From NCBI RefSeq assembly GCF_001436275.1, contig NZ_AZEH01000020.1, positions 348,602-412,601 of the forward strand: 64,000 nt of DNA. Reading direction: 5' to 3'. The notes beneath the pieces are model-generated. The model did no database searches. It saw nothing but the letters and a program-made list of their open reading frames with translations, and had not been told where the DNA came from. Made by a program: the position numbers and the translations under genes. Shown here piece by piece: positions 1 through 8,970 of the stretch. The DNA is from Liquorilactobacillus oeni DSM 19972. Lineage in GTDB: Bacteria > Bacillota > Bacilli > Lactobacillales > Lactobacillaceae. Position 1 is the first letter of the stretch, and each line of letters starts with the position of its first letter.

Positions 1-213
1 GGTTATAAGAAAAGAAACCTTCACAAAAATGTTAAAGGTGAAGCGTAATATTACTGAGACTATCTTTTAGCTGAATTCAAACAGATAATGAGGTTATATT
101 ATGCGCTGCGGCACAGGTACCTTAAGCTTGGGTAGTTTATTTTAATCTATTTCTTAAGTCTGTACTTGTTGTTTCTGGTGCTATTGGCAGCGTGGCGATC
201 AGCTTTTAGAGGC

Positions 214-242
214 TTGACATCTTAAGAATGCAGGTGTAAGCT
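214..242 (+). promoter_or_regulatory. Putative promoter of the ilvE T-box transcript
   Basis: A perfect -35 hexamer TTGACA (214-219) is followed after 17 nt by TAAGCT (237-242), a poor -10. It sits just upstream of the T-box leader, so it is the best promoter candidate for ilvE. The weak -10 keeps confidence modest. Confidence 0.4.
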
Positions 243-284
243 TCAATCAAACATTAGATTTAGCTAAGAAATTAAAAAGTAAAC

Positions 285-546
285 GGCTTTGAAGAGAACC
301 ATCGTTTTATACGTTCGATCAGAGAATTGCTGGTTGGTGAAAAGCAACTCGACAGATAAGGCGAGTATCACTCTGAGCTGTATAGTTGAACTTATAGTAG
401 GCTATACTGGACACACTCATTATCGTGTAGCATATTGTTATAGCGTTATGCTTGAGGTAATCTTATAAGATTACGAATAAAGGTGGTACCACGCAAAAGC
501 GTCCTTTTTGATCATTTTATAGATGATCTGAGAGGGCTTTTTTAAT
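285..546 (+). promoter_or_regulatory. T-box leader, predicted isoleucine specifier (ATC)
   Basis: The conserved T-box sequence AGGTGGTACCACGC lies at 481-494 and is followed by a hairpin and U-run ending near 546. The stem I distal motif GGTTGGTGAAAAGC is present upstream. In the specifier-loop position the sequence reads GAGT-ATC-ACTCTGAG, giving ATC (367-369), an Ile codon. Uncharged tRNA-Ile should stabilise the antiterminator and switch on ilvE. The family rules are established; the specifier choice is my reading of the alignment. Confidence 0.9.
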
Positions 547-634
547 TTTACAGTGTTGGCGCTGTGCTTATAACAAATACTGATTGTTTATGAGATCTTT
601 TTAATTTACTGAAAACTAGGAGGTGTTGCAATTT

Positions 635-703
635 TTGCAAATTGATGCTGCGACCACTTGTTTAAAATGCAAAAGAAGATTTATTATGAAAGTCAGAGTT
701 TAA
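635..703 (+). CDS. Possible 22-codon leader ORF between the T-box and ilvE
   Basis: A near-perfect Shine-Dalgarno AGGAGGTG (618-625) lies 9 nt before a TTG codon that opens a 22-codon frame ending in TAA at 701-703, just before the ilvE ribosome binding site. The predicted peptide is short and basic (MQIDAATTCLKCKRRFIMKV..). I recognise no homologue. The strong SD is the only argument for translation; the ORF may be spurious. Confidence 0.2.
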   Translation: MQIDAATTCLKCKRRFIMKVRV

Positions 704-722
704 TTTAAGAGGAGCTGATAGT

Positions 723-1775
723 ATGTCAGATGAAAATACAAAACAAAAAGTTGAAGAACTTGATTGGTCTAATTTAGGTTTTAAATACCGGAATTTGCCG
801 TATAGCTACCATGAAGAATTTAAAGATGGTAAATGGCAAAATGGCGGGTTGACTACTGAATCAACGCTGACTGTTTCAGAAGCAGCAGAAGATCTTCATT
901 ATGGTCAAGAAGTTTTTGAAGGCTTAAAAGCTTATCGCAGGAAAGATGGCGGAATCAACCTATTTCGCCCAGACATGAATGCTAAAAGGCTCGCTAATTC
1001 TGCTAAGAGGCTTTTAATGGAACCATATCCTGAAGACAAATTTGTGGAAGCAGTAAAAGCAGTAGTTAAAGCCAATCAAGAATTTGTACCTCCATACGGA
1101 ACAGGCGGTTCCTTATATATTAGACCATTTATGATTGGCACACAGCCAGTAGTTGGTGTTGCTCCTTCTGAGGAATATCAATTTCATATCTACGCAACTC
1201 CAGTAGGTGCTTATATTAAAGGGTTGAATCCAATGCCTTATGTAGTGAGCGATTATGATAGAGCGGCCTATGGTGGAACCGGCCAAGCCAAAACTGCTGG
1301 CAATTATGCAAGCAGTTTATTGCCCTCAATATTAGCAAAAAAGGCTGGTTTTGCCGATTGTCTTTACTTAGATCCGCGCGAACATAAGTACGTTGATGAA
1401 TTTGGGGGAGCTAATTTTTATGGAATTACAAAAGACGGTCAATTTGTGACACCGAAATCAAATTCTATCTTGCCTTCAATTACTAAAAAATCGTTATTGG
1501 AAATTGCTGAACAGCTGGGCTTGAATCCAAAGGAAACACAAATTGAGGCAGACCAGCTTGATGAACTTTCTGAAGCTGGAGCAATGGGAACAGCAGCTGT
1601 TATCTCGCCAGTAGGCTCTTTAACTTATAAGGGTAAAAAGCATGTCTTCTTTAGTGAAACAAAAGCCGGTCCTGTAACTAAAAAGCTCTATGAGGCTTTG
1701 GTAGAAATTCAATTAGGCGATCGTCCGGCACCAAAAGGCTGGGTTCAAGAGGTCGATGTTACACAGGTTAAATAA
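723..1775 (+). CDS. ilvE: Branched-chain amino acid aminotransferase
   Basis: A 350-residue class IV PLP-dependent aminotransferase, the usual length of the family. It interconverts Leu, Ile and Val with their 2-oxo acids using 2-oxoglutarate/glutamate. Family landmarks include YGQEVFEGLKAY near residue 60, the catalytic-lysine segment GQAKTAGNYA near 190, and EAGAMGTAAV near 280. The ATG start is set by the ribosome binding site AGAGGAGC at 709-716. It is the only gene behind the Ile T-box. No other ilv genes are nearby, so in this organism it probably serves amino acid catabolism or salvage as much as biosynthesis. Confidence 0.95.
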   Translation: MSDENTKQKVEELDWSNLGFKYRNLPYSYHEEFKDGKWQNGGLTTESTLTVSEAAEDLHYGQEVFEGLKAYRRKDGGINLFRPDMNAKRLANSAKRLLMEPYPEDKFVEAVKAVVKANQEFVPPYGTGGSLYIRPFMIGTQPVVGVAPSEEYQFHIYATPVGAYIKGLNPMPYVVSDYDRAAYGGTGQAKTAGNYASSLLPSILAKKAGFADCLYLDPREHKYVDEFGGANFYGITKDGQFVTPKSNSILPSITKKSLLEIAEQLGLNPKETQIEADQLDELSEAGAMGTAAVISPVGSLTYKGKKHVFFSETKAGPVTKKLYEALVEIQLGDRPAPKGWVQEVDVTQVK

Positions 1776-2391
1776 GTAGCATCTATGCTATCCTTAAGAA
1801 CTGTAATACTTAGAGGCTCTTGTGCAAGTAAAGATAAGCAGATTCGATAATAGTTTAATGAATCTGAGATACCATGAATGACTTTAACCATGAAAACTTC
1901 CTTTTCGTTATAATATCTTGGCCGTTGCCCAGAACTATTACGAAAGAAAGTTTTATTTTGTATAAAAGTAGTAATTGGTGCAAGGTTATTGTGATTGTAA
2001 ATATTATAAAAACACTTAGTACAGTAGGTAAATTAACTAACGGTACATTTAATAAATCTAGGCTAAGATAATTTTTGGTACCTATTAAGAAAATATAACT
2101 GTGTTGAAATTCACAACAGCATTACATTATTTGGATAAAAGCTAAAATGAATTTTCGCTAACTATAAGTTTTTCTGAACTGTAGCATCATAGAAATGCTA
2201 TAAACTAAATCTAATTGCCGGGCATGTTCAAGGATCAATACTAGAATGTTCAGCAGCAATACACTTTTAGGCATAAATTTCTTAATTTATTTATATGTCT
2301 TATCAATAACTACCTTCTTCTCCAGCGTATTTCCGATTGTTTTTGAAGATATTTATTGCATTTTGCTAAAAATAATATCATACATTCCGTG
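1776..2391. other. Intergenic gap without a convincing gene
   Basis: About 600 bases between convergent ilvE and the glycosyltransferase gene. A short inverted repeat (CAGATTC/GAATCTG, about 1840-1866) and a longer imperfect one around 1895-1957 are visible, but neither has a clear U-run. A 65-codon open frame at 1874-2071 has no ribosome binding site and a biased composition, so I do not call it. Confidence 0.5.
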
Positions 2392-3348
2392 TTAATTTTT
2401 CTTTGTATAGTCATCTTTTTCAATTCTATATCTTGGTCTCCTCTTAACTTCTGTAAATATTTTTCCAATGTATTCGCCAATTACACTTAAACTAATAAGC
2501 TGAACTCCGCCAAGAAGCCAGATAGAGATTATCAAAGAGGTCCAACCGCCGCTGGTGTGGTGTGTGAATTTCATTATTAGGGAGTAAATAAATAGTATAA
2601 TTCCTACACTAACTATCAGTATTCCTAAGCCCATTATCATTTTAATAGGTACAGTAGAAAATGAAGTGATTCCGTTAGTTGCAAACTTCAGCATCTTTTT
2701 TAACGGATATTTAGATTTACCTGCAAAGCGTTCTTTTCTTGCATAATATACTTTAGCAGACCGATATCCGACAAGAGGTACCATTCCTCTAAGAAATAAG
2801 TTTCTTTCACTAAAGTCTAGTAATCCTTCGGTTGTTCGTTTGCTCAATAATCTGTAATCTGCGGAGTCTGGAATTAGCTCTACTCCCATTTTTCTCATTA
2901 TTTCATAGAATGCCAACGCTGTTTTTCTTTTAAAGAATGTATCAGTATCACGACTGTTTCTGACCCCGTATACAACATCGTAGCCTTCGAGATATTTGTC
3001 TACCATTTTAGGAATAGCATTAACATCATCTTGCAGATCAGCATCGATTGTTATAATCAAGTTTGATTTTTTTGCTGCAACTTTCATTCCTGCAAATAAT
3101 GCATTTTGGTGTCCGTAATTTCTAGTGAATTTTAGTCCGGTCACATAATTATATTTTTCTTCGTATTTTTCAATTAAGTCCCAAGTTTTATCCATACTGC
3201 CATCATTTACAAATAAAATTTTACTTGATGAGTCAATCTTGTTATCACTTATCATTTTTTCCAGAACACTGCCCAGTTCCTTTACAGTTTCTGGTAGAAC
3301 TTGTTCTTCGTTGTAGCAGGGTACTACAATCGTTAATTTATTGTTCAT
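2392..3348 (-). CDS. Membrane-anchored GT2 glycosyltransferase (GtrB/DPM1-like)
   Basis: A 318-residue family 2 glycosyltransferase. The GT-A domain starts at residue 5 with TIVVPCYNEE, and the nucleotide/metal motif DADLQDD is near residue 105. Two strongly hydrophobic segments at about 235-265 and 270-300 anchor it in the membrane. This is the layout of bactoprenyl-phosphate sugar transferases (GtrB, YfdH), which load glucose or a related sugar onto undecaprenyl phosphate for wall or teichoic acid decoration. There is no GtrA flippase or polytopic transferase next to it, so the acceptor is unknown. The ribosome binding site GGAGGAAAC precedes the ATG. Confidence 0.85.
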   Translation of the reverse strand: MNNKLTIVVPCYNEEQVLPETVKELGSVLEKMISDNKIDSSSKILFVNDGSMDKTWDLIEKYEEKYNYVTGLKFTRNYGHQNALFAGMKVAAKKSNLIITIDADLQDDVNAIPKMVDKYLEGYDVVYGVRNSRDTDTFFKRKTALAFYEIMRKMGVELIPDSADYRLLSKRTTEGLLDFSERNLFLRGMVPLVGYRSAKVYYARKERFAGKSKYPLKKMLKFATNGITSFSTVPIKMIMGLGILIVSVGIILFIYSLIMKFTHHTSGGWTSLIISIWLLGGVQLISLSVIGEYIGKIFTEVKRRPRYRIEKDDYTKKN

Positions 3349-3526
3349 GTGTTTCCTCCAAAAACATTCTCTGTATAATTTAAATAGTTGTTAGGATAAA
3401 TTCGACAGAAATTACTTAACAAATAGCTATACACACTACTTCACTTTATCATTTGCTGGAGAAGTTTGGTAGTACCAATAGCTTTGAAGAGCGTTTAACT
3501 TATAAGCGGAATTAAGCTGTTAAATA

Positions 3527-3690
3527 GGGGCTGGGCCAAGATTTATTGTTTTGGTTCAGCTTTTTTGTGCTTTCTTACAGTTTCCATATTAACGGGTTCC
3601 AATAATCAGTCTTTTCCACTTAACCGCGAATTTGACTATGAGCAATTCGCAGTTAATGCTCAAAGCCTAACGATTATTGGCACGCTCCTT
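3527..3690 (+). repeat. Dispersed hairpin-plus-palindrome repeat, copy A
   Basis: Copy A of a family described in the findings. A terminator-like hairpin (3529-3560, then TTTTTT) is followed by the conserved block TTTCCATATTAACG, then CAATAATCAG (3600-3609), and ends with CGATTATTGGCAC (3671-3683). The central hairpin differs from other copies: GCGAATT/AATTCGC encloses the segment TTGACTATGAG, the reverse complement of the CTCATAGTCAA arm seen elsewhere. No plus-strand gene lies upstream, so the hairpin is not simply a gene terminator here. Confidence 0.8.
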
Positions 3691-3914
3691 TATTTTTGTT
3701 TTGCCAGAGTTGGTGAAACGGCCAGGTTTATAGACCTTGCCATGGTAAAAATTAAGATTTCTTCGCGCTTTTCCAGTCCTGTAAGCAAATGTTTCTAATA
3801 TATTCGAAACATTGTTTGCTAAATATAAGTAATAGCCAATGAAACTTTTCGTGATGAAAAGCTGACAAAGTATATTTATTCTTCGCCTGTTTTGAATTTT
3901 TAATTATTTGTTTT
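3667..3914 (-). pseudogene. Possible decayed coding fragment, no start codon
   Basis: On the minus strand a frame of about 80 codons runs from a stop near 3915 to TAG at 3667-3669, without a credible start codon or ribosome binding site. Its second half reads like a basic protein tail (FAYRTGKARRNLNFYHGK.., then GKTKIKERANNR). Its last codons lie in the right end of repeat copy A. It could be the 3' remnant of a lost gene, or chance. I do not recognise the family. Confidence 0.2.
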
Positions 3915-4049
3915 ATGTGCAATAGCAGAGGTAATTTTTTGTCAGTTTTTAAAGGCTGAAAACAGTTAGCAGGATCATTTTTTGGATGTTAGGGTTAAAA
4001 ATAAAGTTTTAACTAAACATAGTTCACGTACCGCGATCATAAAACAAGC

Positions 4050-5792
4050 TTATTGGTGGGATAAATTTTGGGGGTTGCTTACTGGAACTATTGTTTTTAT
4101 CGTAGTTCCTTTTTCTGAACTTTGGATTTGCAAGTGGCTTTCGTTACCATATAAGCCGATCAGACGACGATTAAGATTCACTAGTGCAGTACCTGTGCCT
4201 GTTGAAGATGCAATTGTTTCCTGTCCTAAGCGCGTGAGCAGCTCTTTTTTGATTCCAATACCATTATCAGCGACAACAATTATTAAAGATTGCTCCTGTT
4301 GTTTTACAGAAATCCTGATGATATTTCCCTTACGTCTATTTGGAAAAGCGTGTCGTACTGAATTCTCAACGAGAACTTGCAGACAAAAGGGCGGTACTTT
4401 TACTTCCGAATCAGCATCTATGTTATAAATGACAGTATACTTGTCTGGAAAACGGGTTTGTTCCAGTGACATATAAGAGTTGACATGCTCTTTTTCTTGC
4501 TTGAGCGGGATTTGTGTTGCTGTCACGCCCTGCAAGCTGGAACGAAAGAAAGTACTGAGCTGCAGTAATGCTGCTCGTGCCTGTTCCACGTTTGTCCTCA
4601 TTAAAGCGTTCACGGTGTTAATAGCATTAAAAAAGAAGTGGGGATTTATTTGGGCCTGCAGTGATTTTATTTCGGCATCGCTGGCAAGCTTTGATTGTTC
4701 TTCAGCCATACCCAAAGCAAGCTGGCTGGAAAAAATCAAAGCTAAACCTTGTGCTAAGTTTTCTTCCACGGTAGTTAAACGCTCAGCTTTTGTAAAGTAC
4801 ATCTTCAATGCACCGATTGTCTTGTCATTGACTCTTAGAGGCAGGACAATTGCTGAAGCTAATGGACAATTGGCATTCGGACAGCCAATTTCATTTTTAT
4901 GATAGGCAAAACGGGCAGTTCCGCTTGCAATTACGTGTTTTGAAAGGTCAGTTAAAACAGCCTGCCCTGCAAGATGATGATCTTTACCTGCTCCTACATG
5001 AGCTAACACATTGATCCTGTCAGTAATTCCGACAGCATCAAAGTTAGTATATTCTTTAATTATTCTGCATGCCTGTTGTGCGGAATTAATGTTTAATCCC
5101 TGACGAAAGTAAGGCAAAGTACGGTTAGCCAAGTTTAAGACATCATGTGTTTGTACTGCCTTAAGCTGCTGTTCATTTGAAAGATATGCATTAAGGATAG
5201 AGATGAAAACTGAAACGCCAATACTGTTCAATAGCATCATAGGGATAATAATTAATTTTACCAATGCCAGACCACTGAAAATGCCAATAAAAACCATTTG
5301 AATGGATTCTGCAAGTAAGCCCAAAGCAGCGCTAGCCCAAGAAGCAGGATAAGAATCGCGCTGAGAAAACCGCTTAGCCAAAGTACCACTGACAAAACCG
5401 ACCAGAGTTGAACTGACAATATAAAAGTAATCAGAAAAATTACCTTGAATTACACGATGCAAACCGCCAATGAAACCAACGATACTGCCCACAAAGGGTC
5501 CGCCTATTATTCCGGCTACGGTAATAACCAGTGTTCGCGTATTTGCAATTGAGTCTGATTGCGGCAATCCTGTTAAAAAGGGTGCTTGTACAAGAGAATT
5601 ATCCCGTGTAATTTCGACACCAGTTAAATTTGAAATAATTGTAAAAACTGCAAAAATTGCAATTAAAGCAGTTGCAGCTTTTAGCGTTTTTTTGGTAATC
5701 AGCTTTCTAAAAAAGGAAACATTAACAAGTAAGAATGCTAATACTAAGATAATTCCAAGACGCTGCAGTAAAAGAATAAAGAGTGAAAACAC
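4050..5792 (-). CDS. LytS/YpdA-type sensor histidine kinase (orphan)
   Basis: A kinase of about 580 residues. The N-terminal 5TM-LYT membrane region (about residues 1-210, with NTRTLVITVAGIIGGPFVG) is followed by a GAF-like domain (about 220-355). The His_kinase domain carries SLQAQINPHFFFNAINTVNA (phospho-acceptor His in NPHFFFN), and an HATPase domain carries DNGIGI. The family senses wall or membrane state, or pyruvate, and signals to a LytTR response regulator; none is adjacent. The frame is open from 5849, but that ATG falls inside the promoter. GTG at 5790-5792 behind AAAGGGAG (5802-5809) is the likely start and gives the normal family N-terminus (FSLFILLLQRLGII). Confidence 0.88.
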   Translation of the reverse strand: MFSLFILLLQRLGIILVLAFLLVNVSFFRKLITKKTLKAATALIAIFAVFTIISNLTGVEITRDNSLVQAPFLTGLPQSDSIANTRTLVITVAGIIGGPFVGSIVGFIGGLHRVIQGNFSDYFYIVSSTLVGFVSGTLAKRFSQRDSYPASWASAALGLLAESIQMVFIGIFSGLALVKLIIIPMMLLNSIGVSVFISILNAYLSNEQQLKAVQTHDVLNLANRTLPYFRQGLNINSAQQACRIIKEYTNFDAVGITDRINVLAHVGAGKDHHLAGQAVLTDLSKHVIASGTARFAYHKNEIGCPNANCPLASAIVLPLRVNDKTIGALKMYFTKAERLTTVEENLAQGLALIFSSQLALGMAEEQSKLASDAEIKSLQAQINPHFFFNAINTVNALMRTNVEQARAALLQLSTFFRSSLQGVTATQIPLKQEKEHVNSYMSLEQTRFPDKYTVIYNIDADSEVKVPPFCLQVLVENSVRHAFPNRRKGNIIRISVKQQEQSLIIVVADNGIGIKKELLTRLGQETIASSTGTGTALVNLNRRLIGLYGNESHLQIQSSEKGTTIKTIVPVSNPQNLSHQ

Positions 5793-5828
5793 GGCGACAG
5801 CTCCCTTTAAGCTATAACTTATAGTTGA

Positions 5829-5857
5829 TTTATATATAGATATTAGCACTTTGTCAA
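5829..5857 (-). promoter_or_regulatory. Promoter of the lytS-like gene
   Basis: On the minus strand TTGACA (5857-5852), a 17-nt spacer and TATAAA (5834-5829) form a near-consensus sigma-A promoter. Transcription would begin around 5822, downstream of the longest possible ATG at 5849, which supports the GTG start at 5792. Confidence 0.7.
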
Positions 5858-6039
5858 TTTAGAAACTACTTGCAGTCTGAGGATTTTTTGAAAAAAGATG
5901 GACTACGCTGTAATTAAGTATATTTTTAGAAAAAACAGTGGCTTGTTGTTTGAATTATCGCTTTACTGCTATTTTTTGGTAAAATATATAAAGAAGAAAG
6001 CAGTTTTCAATGAAAAGTATTAAAAAAGGATGAGCAGAC

Positions 6040-6468
6040 ATGGGAAAGAATTTTTCACTAAAAGCTGACTTAATTATTGGAATCGGAGACCTAGGAAACT
6101 TGACAGGAGTTTCACCGCGGCAGCTGAGGTATTGGGAAGAAAAGAAGTACATTGAGTCTGTTACGGAGGAGAGGAGTTCTGGGCGAAAATATCAATTTGA
6201 AATGTTTTTTAAAGTGCAGGCTATTAAAAAATTTTTAGATGAAGGTTTTACTCTTGCAAAGGCTGCAGAGCAGGCTGAACAGCAGCGAAAAAAAGTGGAA
6301 ATTTGTAAAAAGTTCATCAGTGAAGCTTTTGAAGATGTGGTTGTAGAAGACCCTAACGGTCCTTCTGGAAAAATAATTATGGGTTTTATTGATAAAAGAA
6401 AGAGTAAAAGAGTGATTGGAATTGTAGATGAAAAGGGCAGTCACTTTGAAATTCAACAAGAAGAATAA
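6040..6468 (+). CDS. MerR-family transcriptional regulator
   Basis: A 142-residue regulator. The MerR winged helix occupies about residues 13-80, with the hallmark GVSPRQLRYWEEKKYI and then a wing containing SSGRKYQF. A short coiled segment (AEQAEQQRKKVEICKKF) and a small C-terminal tail follow. The tail is too short for a drug-binding domain and lacks a metal-site cysteine cluster, so the ligand is unknown; GlnR/TnrA-like and stress regulators have similar sizes. The VOC gene follows after 19 nt and is probably co-transcribed. The ribosome binding site is AAAAAGGATG. Confidence 0.8.
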   Translation: MGKNFSLKADLIIGIGDLGNLTGVSPRQLRYWEEKKYIESVTEERSSGRKYQFEMFFKVQAIKKFLDEGFTLAKAAEQAEQQRKKVEICKKFISEAFEDVVVEDPNGPSGKIIMGFIDKRKSKRVIGIVDEKGSHFEIQQEE

Positions 6469-6487
6469 GGAAACGGCAGGCTAAAAA

Positions 6488-6874
6488 ATGGAATTAACAG
6501 TGCTTCATCATGTAGCTATTATCGGACATGAATTAAAACGAACACGTGAATTTTACGTTAATAAATTGGGTTTTGAAGTAATTGCCCAGCATGAACGACC
6601 AGACAAAAATGATATTAAAATTGATTTAGCAAACGGAGCGGTTCGCCTTGAGATTTTTATCAAACCTGATGCACCGCAACGGCTGACTTTTCCAAGGGGA
6701 GAAGCCACAGGACTGCGACATTTAGCGTTCAAAGTTGCAGATGTGGAACAAACAGTTTCAGAACTAGAAAACATGGGGATAAGGACAGAGGATATCAGAA
6801 AAGACACATTTACAGGTGAAAAGATGACTTTCTTTTTTGATCCGGATGGACTGCCGTTAGAAATTCATGAATAA
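6488..6874 (+). CDS. VOC-superfamily (glyoxalase-like) protein
   Basis: A 128-residue single VOC domain made of two beta-alpha-beta-beta-beta modules. Visible ligand-type residues are His8 (LHHVAII), the Glu in VRLEIFI (about residue 56), the His in GLRHLAF (about 78) and the Glu in PLEIHE at the end. That pattern matches metal-dependent lyase-type members (GloA2/SMU1112c group). Methylglyoxal detoxification is possible, but the substrate cannot be set from sequence. It sits 19 nt behind the MerR gene, so the pair may form a small stress operon. Confidence 0.75.
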   Translation: MELTVLHHVAIIGHELKRTREFYVNKLGFEVIAQHERPDKNDIKIDLANGAVRLEIFIKPDAPQRLTFPRGEATGLRHLAFKVADVEQTVSELENMGIRTEDIRKDTFTGEKMTFFFDPDGLPLEIHE

Positions 6875-6951
6875 ACAACTGGTCATTTTTATAAAAGACA
6901 ATTTAGAAAGTGCAGCTGTGATGGCTTTCTTAAATTGACGGAGGAGATTTT

Positions 6952-7551
6952 TTGACTGGAATAAAAAATAATCAACGAAGCCGCTGTACTAAAGAAGTGA
7001 TTCGCAGCAGCTTTTTAAAATTGCTGCGAATTGAAGATATTGAAGCAATCAATGTTACTGATATTTGTAAAGAGGCTGAGATTACACGTGGTACTTTTTA
7101 TCATTATTACAGCAGTCAATTTGATTTGCAGCGCTGCTTAAGAAAGGACCTTTTCAAAAATACTCTTGTCTTGATTAAACTTCGATTCAGCCAGGGACAG
7201 CGGACTGTTTTACCAGCTATTTTCGAAGCTTTGAAGCAGGCTGATCCTGAGATAGTAAAGGCCGCTTTGGACGCAAACCAAGGAAGCCTTTTTTTAAGAA
7301 GGATCTTTGCAAGCTGTAAAGAAATTGTTCGTCCTTACATGATGAATCAAATTGACTGGGTGAACGACCAGCAGTTTGAATATCTGTATGCTTACTTTTC
7401 AAATGGTGTAACAGGAGTAATCCTTTTGTGGGTAGAACAGGGAATGCGTCCTGTTACTAGCTACATTGAAGAAGATACACTTAAAATGATCCGCGAAAGT
7501 ATAACATATTTAGCAAATCACAAGCACAAGAAAAGGGGATTCAAAGAATAG
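6952..7551 (+). CDS. TetR/AcrR-family transcriptional regulator
   Basis: A 199-residue TetR-type repressor. The N-terminal helix-turn-helix covers about residues 12-58 (VTDICKEAEITRGTFYHYYS is the recognition region). The C-terminal domain is helical, of the short type often found next to membrane or lipid genes. The start is TTG at 6952, supported by the ribosome binding site GGAGGAG (6940-6946) upstream; no better ATG fits. Its target is unknown: the next plus-strand genes (menB, menE) lie beyond the divergent menI gene. Confidence 0.8.
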   Translation: MTGIKNNQRSRCTKEVIRSSFLKLLRIEDIEAINVTDICKEAEITRGTFYHYYSSQFDLQRCLRKDLFKNTLVLIKLRFSQGQRTVLPAIFEALKQADPEIVKAALDANQGSLFLRRIFASCKEIVRPYMMNQIDWVNDQQFEYLYAYFSNGVTGVILLWVEQGMRPVTSYIEEDTLKMIRESITYLANHKHKKRGFKE

Positions 7552-7589
7552 TTTTTTCGAATAACGTATTATAAAAGCAGCAATAAAAA

Positions 7590-7635
7590 CGGGAAACCTT
7601 AAGGATCAAATCAGGTTAACCGCTCCTTTTTTCAA
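7590..7635 (+). terminator. Probable terminator after the TetR gene
   Basis: An imperfect hairpin (GGAAACCT/AGGTTAACC) is followed by CGCTCCTTTTTTC. It lies between the convergent TetR and menI genes and may serve the plus strand. Confidence 0.4.
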
Positions 7636-7673
7636 GGCTTCATTTATGATTTTCACTTTTGCGTGTGCTAAAA

Positions 7674-8066
7674 TTAATTGGTGTGCGAGGCGCTTTCAAA
7701 TTTTTTTTGAAGGGAAATCGTAACGGTACTAACACTGGTAACTTTGGTGCTTGGGTATTGAATTATTTTAACTTGCCAAACCTGAATTCTCTTTCCTATG
7801 TGGATTGGATGCGCGATAGCTTTAAGTGTTCCGGAAGAAACCGGCAGCAGGTGATTTGTGGTGATGCTGAGACCAAAAGCAGCCTGGTTCGTGTCAGCAA
7901 GAGTATTTGCTCCCATGCTGGCTGCAGTTTCTGCTAAAACTGCATTGATTCCGCCATGAACAAATCCAAATGGTTGTTTTATTTTGTCGCTTACATTGAG
8001 CACAAGAATAGTTTTTTGAGCAGATACAGTTTCAGTTTTTATATTCAAGGTGTCAAGCAGATTCAT
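7674..8066 (-). CDS. menI: PaaI-type hotdog thioesterase, probable DHNA-CoA thioesterase
   Basis: A 130-residue single hotdog domain with the PaaI signature FGFVHGGINAVLAETAAS (about residues 33-50), including the HGG and the Glu used for thioester hydrolysis. The gene is divergent from menB-menE, 60 nt apart. The menaquinone pathway needs a thioesterase to release 1,4-dihydroxy-2-naphthoate from its CoA ester, so MenI is the natural reading. PaaI-family enzymes are promiscuous, and the assignment rests on context. The ATG is preceded by AGGAGATG. Confidence 0.75.
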   Translation of the reverse strand: MNLLDTLNIKTETVSAQKTILVLNVSDKIKQPFGFVHGGINAVLAETAASMGANTLADTNQAAFGLSITTNHLLPVSSGTLKAIAHPIHIGKRIQVWQVKIIQYPSTKVTSVSTVTISLQKKFESASHTN

Positions 8067-8126
8067 ACATACATCTCCTGAGTTAGTGGTTTATAAGTCT
8101 ATTTTACCAGAAAGGACATTAAAAAG

Positions 8127-8948
8127 ATGGAAACAAGAAAATGGCAACGAGTTAAGGAATATCAAGAAATTATTTTTGAACGCAGTGGCAAAATTGCCAA
8201 ATTAACGATTAATCGTCCTGAAAGACGGAATGCATTTACACCAGTGACAATTTCTGAACTGCTTGAAGCTTTTACTCTTTGCAGGGATGATAGTTCAATC
8301 GGAGTAATTATTCTGACTGGAGCAGGTGATAAAGCCTTCAGTTCAGGTGGAGACCAAGGAGTACGTGGAAACGGTGGCTACGTGGGTCCCGATAAGATTG
8401 CACGCTTAAATGTGCTGGACTTGCAGCGCCTGATCAGGATTATTCCTAAACCAGTTATTGCTATGGTTAGGGGCTGGTCAGTTGGCGGAGGAAATGTCTT
8501 GCAGCTTGTTTGTGATCTGACTATTGCAGCTGATAACGCTAAATTTGGGCAGACTGGGCCCAAGGTCGGCAGTTTTGATGCCGGCTATGGTTCAGCATAC
8601 CTGGCACGTGTTATTGGGCATAAACGTGCGAAAGAGGTTTGGTTCATGAACCATTGGTACACAGCAAAAGAAGCATTTGAAATGAACTGGATCAATAAGG
8701 TTGTACCCCTCGCTGACGTTGAAACTGAAACTCTTAAGTGGTGTGACGAGTTGCTGACCAAGTCTCCAACAGCCCTGCGTTTTCTTAAGGCAGCCATGAA
8801 TGCTGATACAGATGGATTAGCAGGCCTGCAGCAGCTCGGTGGTGATGCAACAATGCTCTTTTATACTACAGATGAGGGAAAAGAAGGCCGGGATGCATTC
8901 AATGAAAAACGCAAACCTGACTTTGATAAGTTTCCAAAATTTCCGTAA
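8127..8948 (+). CDS. menB: 1,4-dihydroxy-2-naphthoyl-CoA synthase
   Basis: A 273-residue crotonase-fold enzyme that closes the ring of O-succinylbenzoyl-CoA to DHNA-CoA in menaquinone synthesis. MenB-specific features are [12 protein letters not shown] (about residues 70-81), the oxyanion-hole region [17 protein letters not shown] (about 115-131), [13 protein letters not shown] (about 143-155), and the C-terminal EGREAF-like block with KRKPDF near the end. Length is normal for the family. The start is ATG with AGAAAGGAC upstream. menE follows 22 nt downstream, so the two form an operon. Confidence 0.95.
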   Translation: METRKWQRVKEYQEIIFERSGKIAKLTINRPERRNAFTPVTISELLEAFTLCRDDSSIGVIILTGAGDKAFSSGGDQGVRGNGGYVGPDKIARLNVLDLQRLIRIIPKPVIAMVRGWSVGGGNVLQLVCDLTIAADNAKFGQTGPKVGSFDAGYGSAYLARVIGHKRAKEVWFMNHWYTAKEAFEMNWINKVVPLADVETETLKWCDELLTKSPTALRFLKAAMNADTDGLAGLQQLGGDATMLFYTTDEGKEGRDAFNEKRKPDFDKFPKFP

Positions 8949-8970
8949 AAGTGTTTAAGGAGCGGTAAAA

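Noticed and set aside
1874..2071. 65-codon ORF after ilvE
   Set aside because: No ribosome binding site, odd composition, no recognisable family; likely chance.
3565..3798. 77-codon plus-strand ORF
   Set aside because: Its N-terminal half is made of repeat copy A and it has no ribosome binding site.
3982..4428. 148-codon ORF antisense to the LytS-type gene
   Set aside because: Shadow of a well-supported kinase domain on the other strand.
5793..5849. Longer start of the LytS-type kinase
   Set aside because: The ATG lies within the promoter, upstream of the predicted transcription start.
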